A stretch of DNA of 21,305 nt from Antrodiella citrinella (Eukaryota > Basidiomycota > Agaricomycetes > Polyporales > Steccherinaceae), in NCBI GenBank assembly GCA_004802725.1, contig SGPM01000410.1:1-21305 (forward strand), given 5' to 3'. Within the stretch, counting starts at the first letter, position 1, and every line of letters starts with the position of its first letter. Under the pieces are notes generated by a model, which saw only the letters and a list, made by a program, of their open reading frames with translations, ran no database searches and had not been told where the DNA came from. The translations under genes and the position numbers were made by a program. This document shows, piece after piece, positions 20,560-21,305 of this stretch.

Positions 20560-21152
20560 CCCTCCTGCTTCTCCCTTCCCCTCCTCATTTCACTTTCATC
20601 GCATTTCCCCTCTGCTCTACATGGATTCCGGACACACGACTGCTACGTCACACGTTCTTTTTACACACGACAGTCTCTACACATAGACAGACGTACACGG
20701 TCTTACCCATCAAGACATCTCTCGGACTCCACACGTAGACGCATCGCATCATACACGCATATCTCCCTATCTTCCGTCTCTCTCCTGCTACTGCTCTCGC
20801 ACTTCATTTATCGCTAGCATATCTTTCTCTCGTACATTGCTTTTACCGTTCATCGCGCTTCACTCTGACTGACTCTGACCACCAGACTGTAGTCTTTTCG
20901 AACCAAAAAGCTGTTCAGGACCTTTGGGACTTGGATTCCGTTTTGATCCTCCGAACGTCCTTCACGTTTTAATTATTTACTTTATACGTCATTGCATAGT
21001 ACCGGGCTTCTGCTTTTCATTCACGCGCACGTTCATGTTGGAAACCCCTTCTTGGGTCCCATGGAAACACCTCACCCTCATCATCATGTTTCAATTCGCA
21101 TCACTTTTCTCTGCATCTTCAACGCATCGACACACGCATTTTCCTCTCATTC
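20560..21152. other. Membrane-protein 3' UTR and flank
   Basis: The first 350 bases are strongly C/T-rich on the coding strand with many ACAC and CTCTC runs, then become T-rich. A plus-strand frame near 20924-21250 has no family features and is not called. No perfect AATAAA is seen. Confidence 0.5.
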
Positions 21153-21305
21153 TTAGGCCCTGTTCGGCGACGCAAGTTGAGTTGAGTTGGGTGGGGTTGG
21201 GTGAAGTTCGGACATCTCCGCAACTCGAGCCAGTGAAGCGCGCGAGTTGAGCTCGAGTTGTCACAGTATGTCACAAATAGTAACAGTGTTATGATCATGA
21301 TAACA
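21153..21305. mobile_element. Possible edge of a MITE, cut by the window end
   Basis: TTA at 21153-21155 is followed by GGCCCTGTTCGGCGACG. A 3-bp TTA/TAA duplication next to a GGCCCTGTT-like end is typical of PIF/Harbinger-type miniature elements. The following 150 bases contain GAGTT direct repeats, a 10-bp inverted repeat, a TGTCACA direct repeat and a terminal TGTTAT...ATAACA hairpin. There is no coding capacity. The other end lies outside the window, so the call is tentative. Confidence 0.35.
21221..21260. repeat. 10-bp perfect inverted repeat
   Basis: CAACTCGAGC at 21221-21230 is the exact reverse complement of GCTCGAGTTG at 21251-21260, with a 20-base loop. It lies inside the possible mobile element and is consistent with a foldback structure. 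Confidence 0.75.

Overview
The window reads as nuclear DNA of a filamentous basidiomycete, most likely an Agaricomycete. The real genes are cut by many short GT-AG introns of about 45 to 75 bases, the exons are GC-rich at third positions, and the gene set is ordinary fungal housekeeping plus fast-evolving serine/proline-rich proteins. I cannot name the species. Thirteen unresolved bases (N) are present, ten of them packed into one repetitive stretch near the left end. All gene models were joined by hand at splice sites, and every one gives a total coding length divisible by three.

Left part (1-2934): no convincing protein gene. It holds a degenerate repeat array whose units look, on the minus strand, like repeated exon plus intron modules (pyrimidine tract, AG, conserved core of about 50 bp, GTNAGT donor). 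It also holds a 26-bp exact repeat pair, a 20-bp minisatellite and a stretch rich in the heptamer AAAGTCC. At 2935-3531 lies a small minus-strand protein of unknown function.

Middle part (4241-13581): five plus-strand genes in a row. They are translation initiation factor eIF3g (7 exons), an extended short-chain reductase of the aldehyde/dihydroflavonol reductase type (4 exons), a WrbA-type NAD(P)H:quinone oxidoreductase with an N-terminal extension (6 exons), COP9 signalosome subunit 3 (9 exons) and glucose-6-phosphate isomerase (6 exons). They are unrelated in function and each appears to have its own promoter. The reductase, the quinone reductase and the isomerase have visible TATA-like boxes. 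The two oxidoreductases could both serve aldehyde and quinone detoxification, but that is inference.

Right part (13582-21305): a minus-strand gene for a disordered, probably nuclear, proline-directed-phosphosite-rich protein. It shares a short divergent promoter with a plus-strand gene for a large mucin-like single-pass membrane protein with a long cytoplasmic tail, resembling fungal cell-surface sensors in layout. The last 150 bases look like the edge of a small inverted-repeat element.

I found no tRNA or rRNA gene, no CRISPR array and no transposase gene. The nearest things to undescribed biology are the exon/intron-like repeat array at the left end, the duplicated frame-preserving intron modules in the membrane-protein gene, the two-start arrangement of the quinone reductase, and the two uncharacterised proteins.
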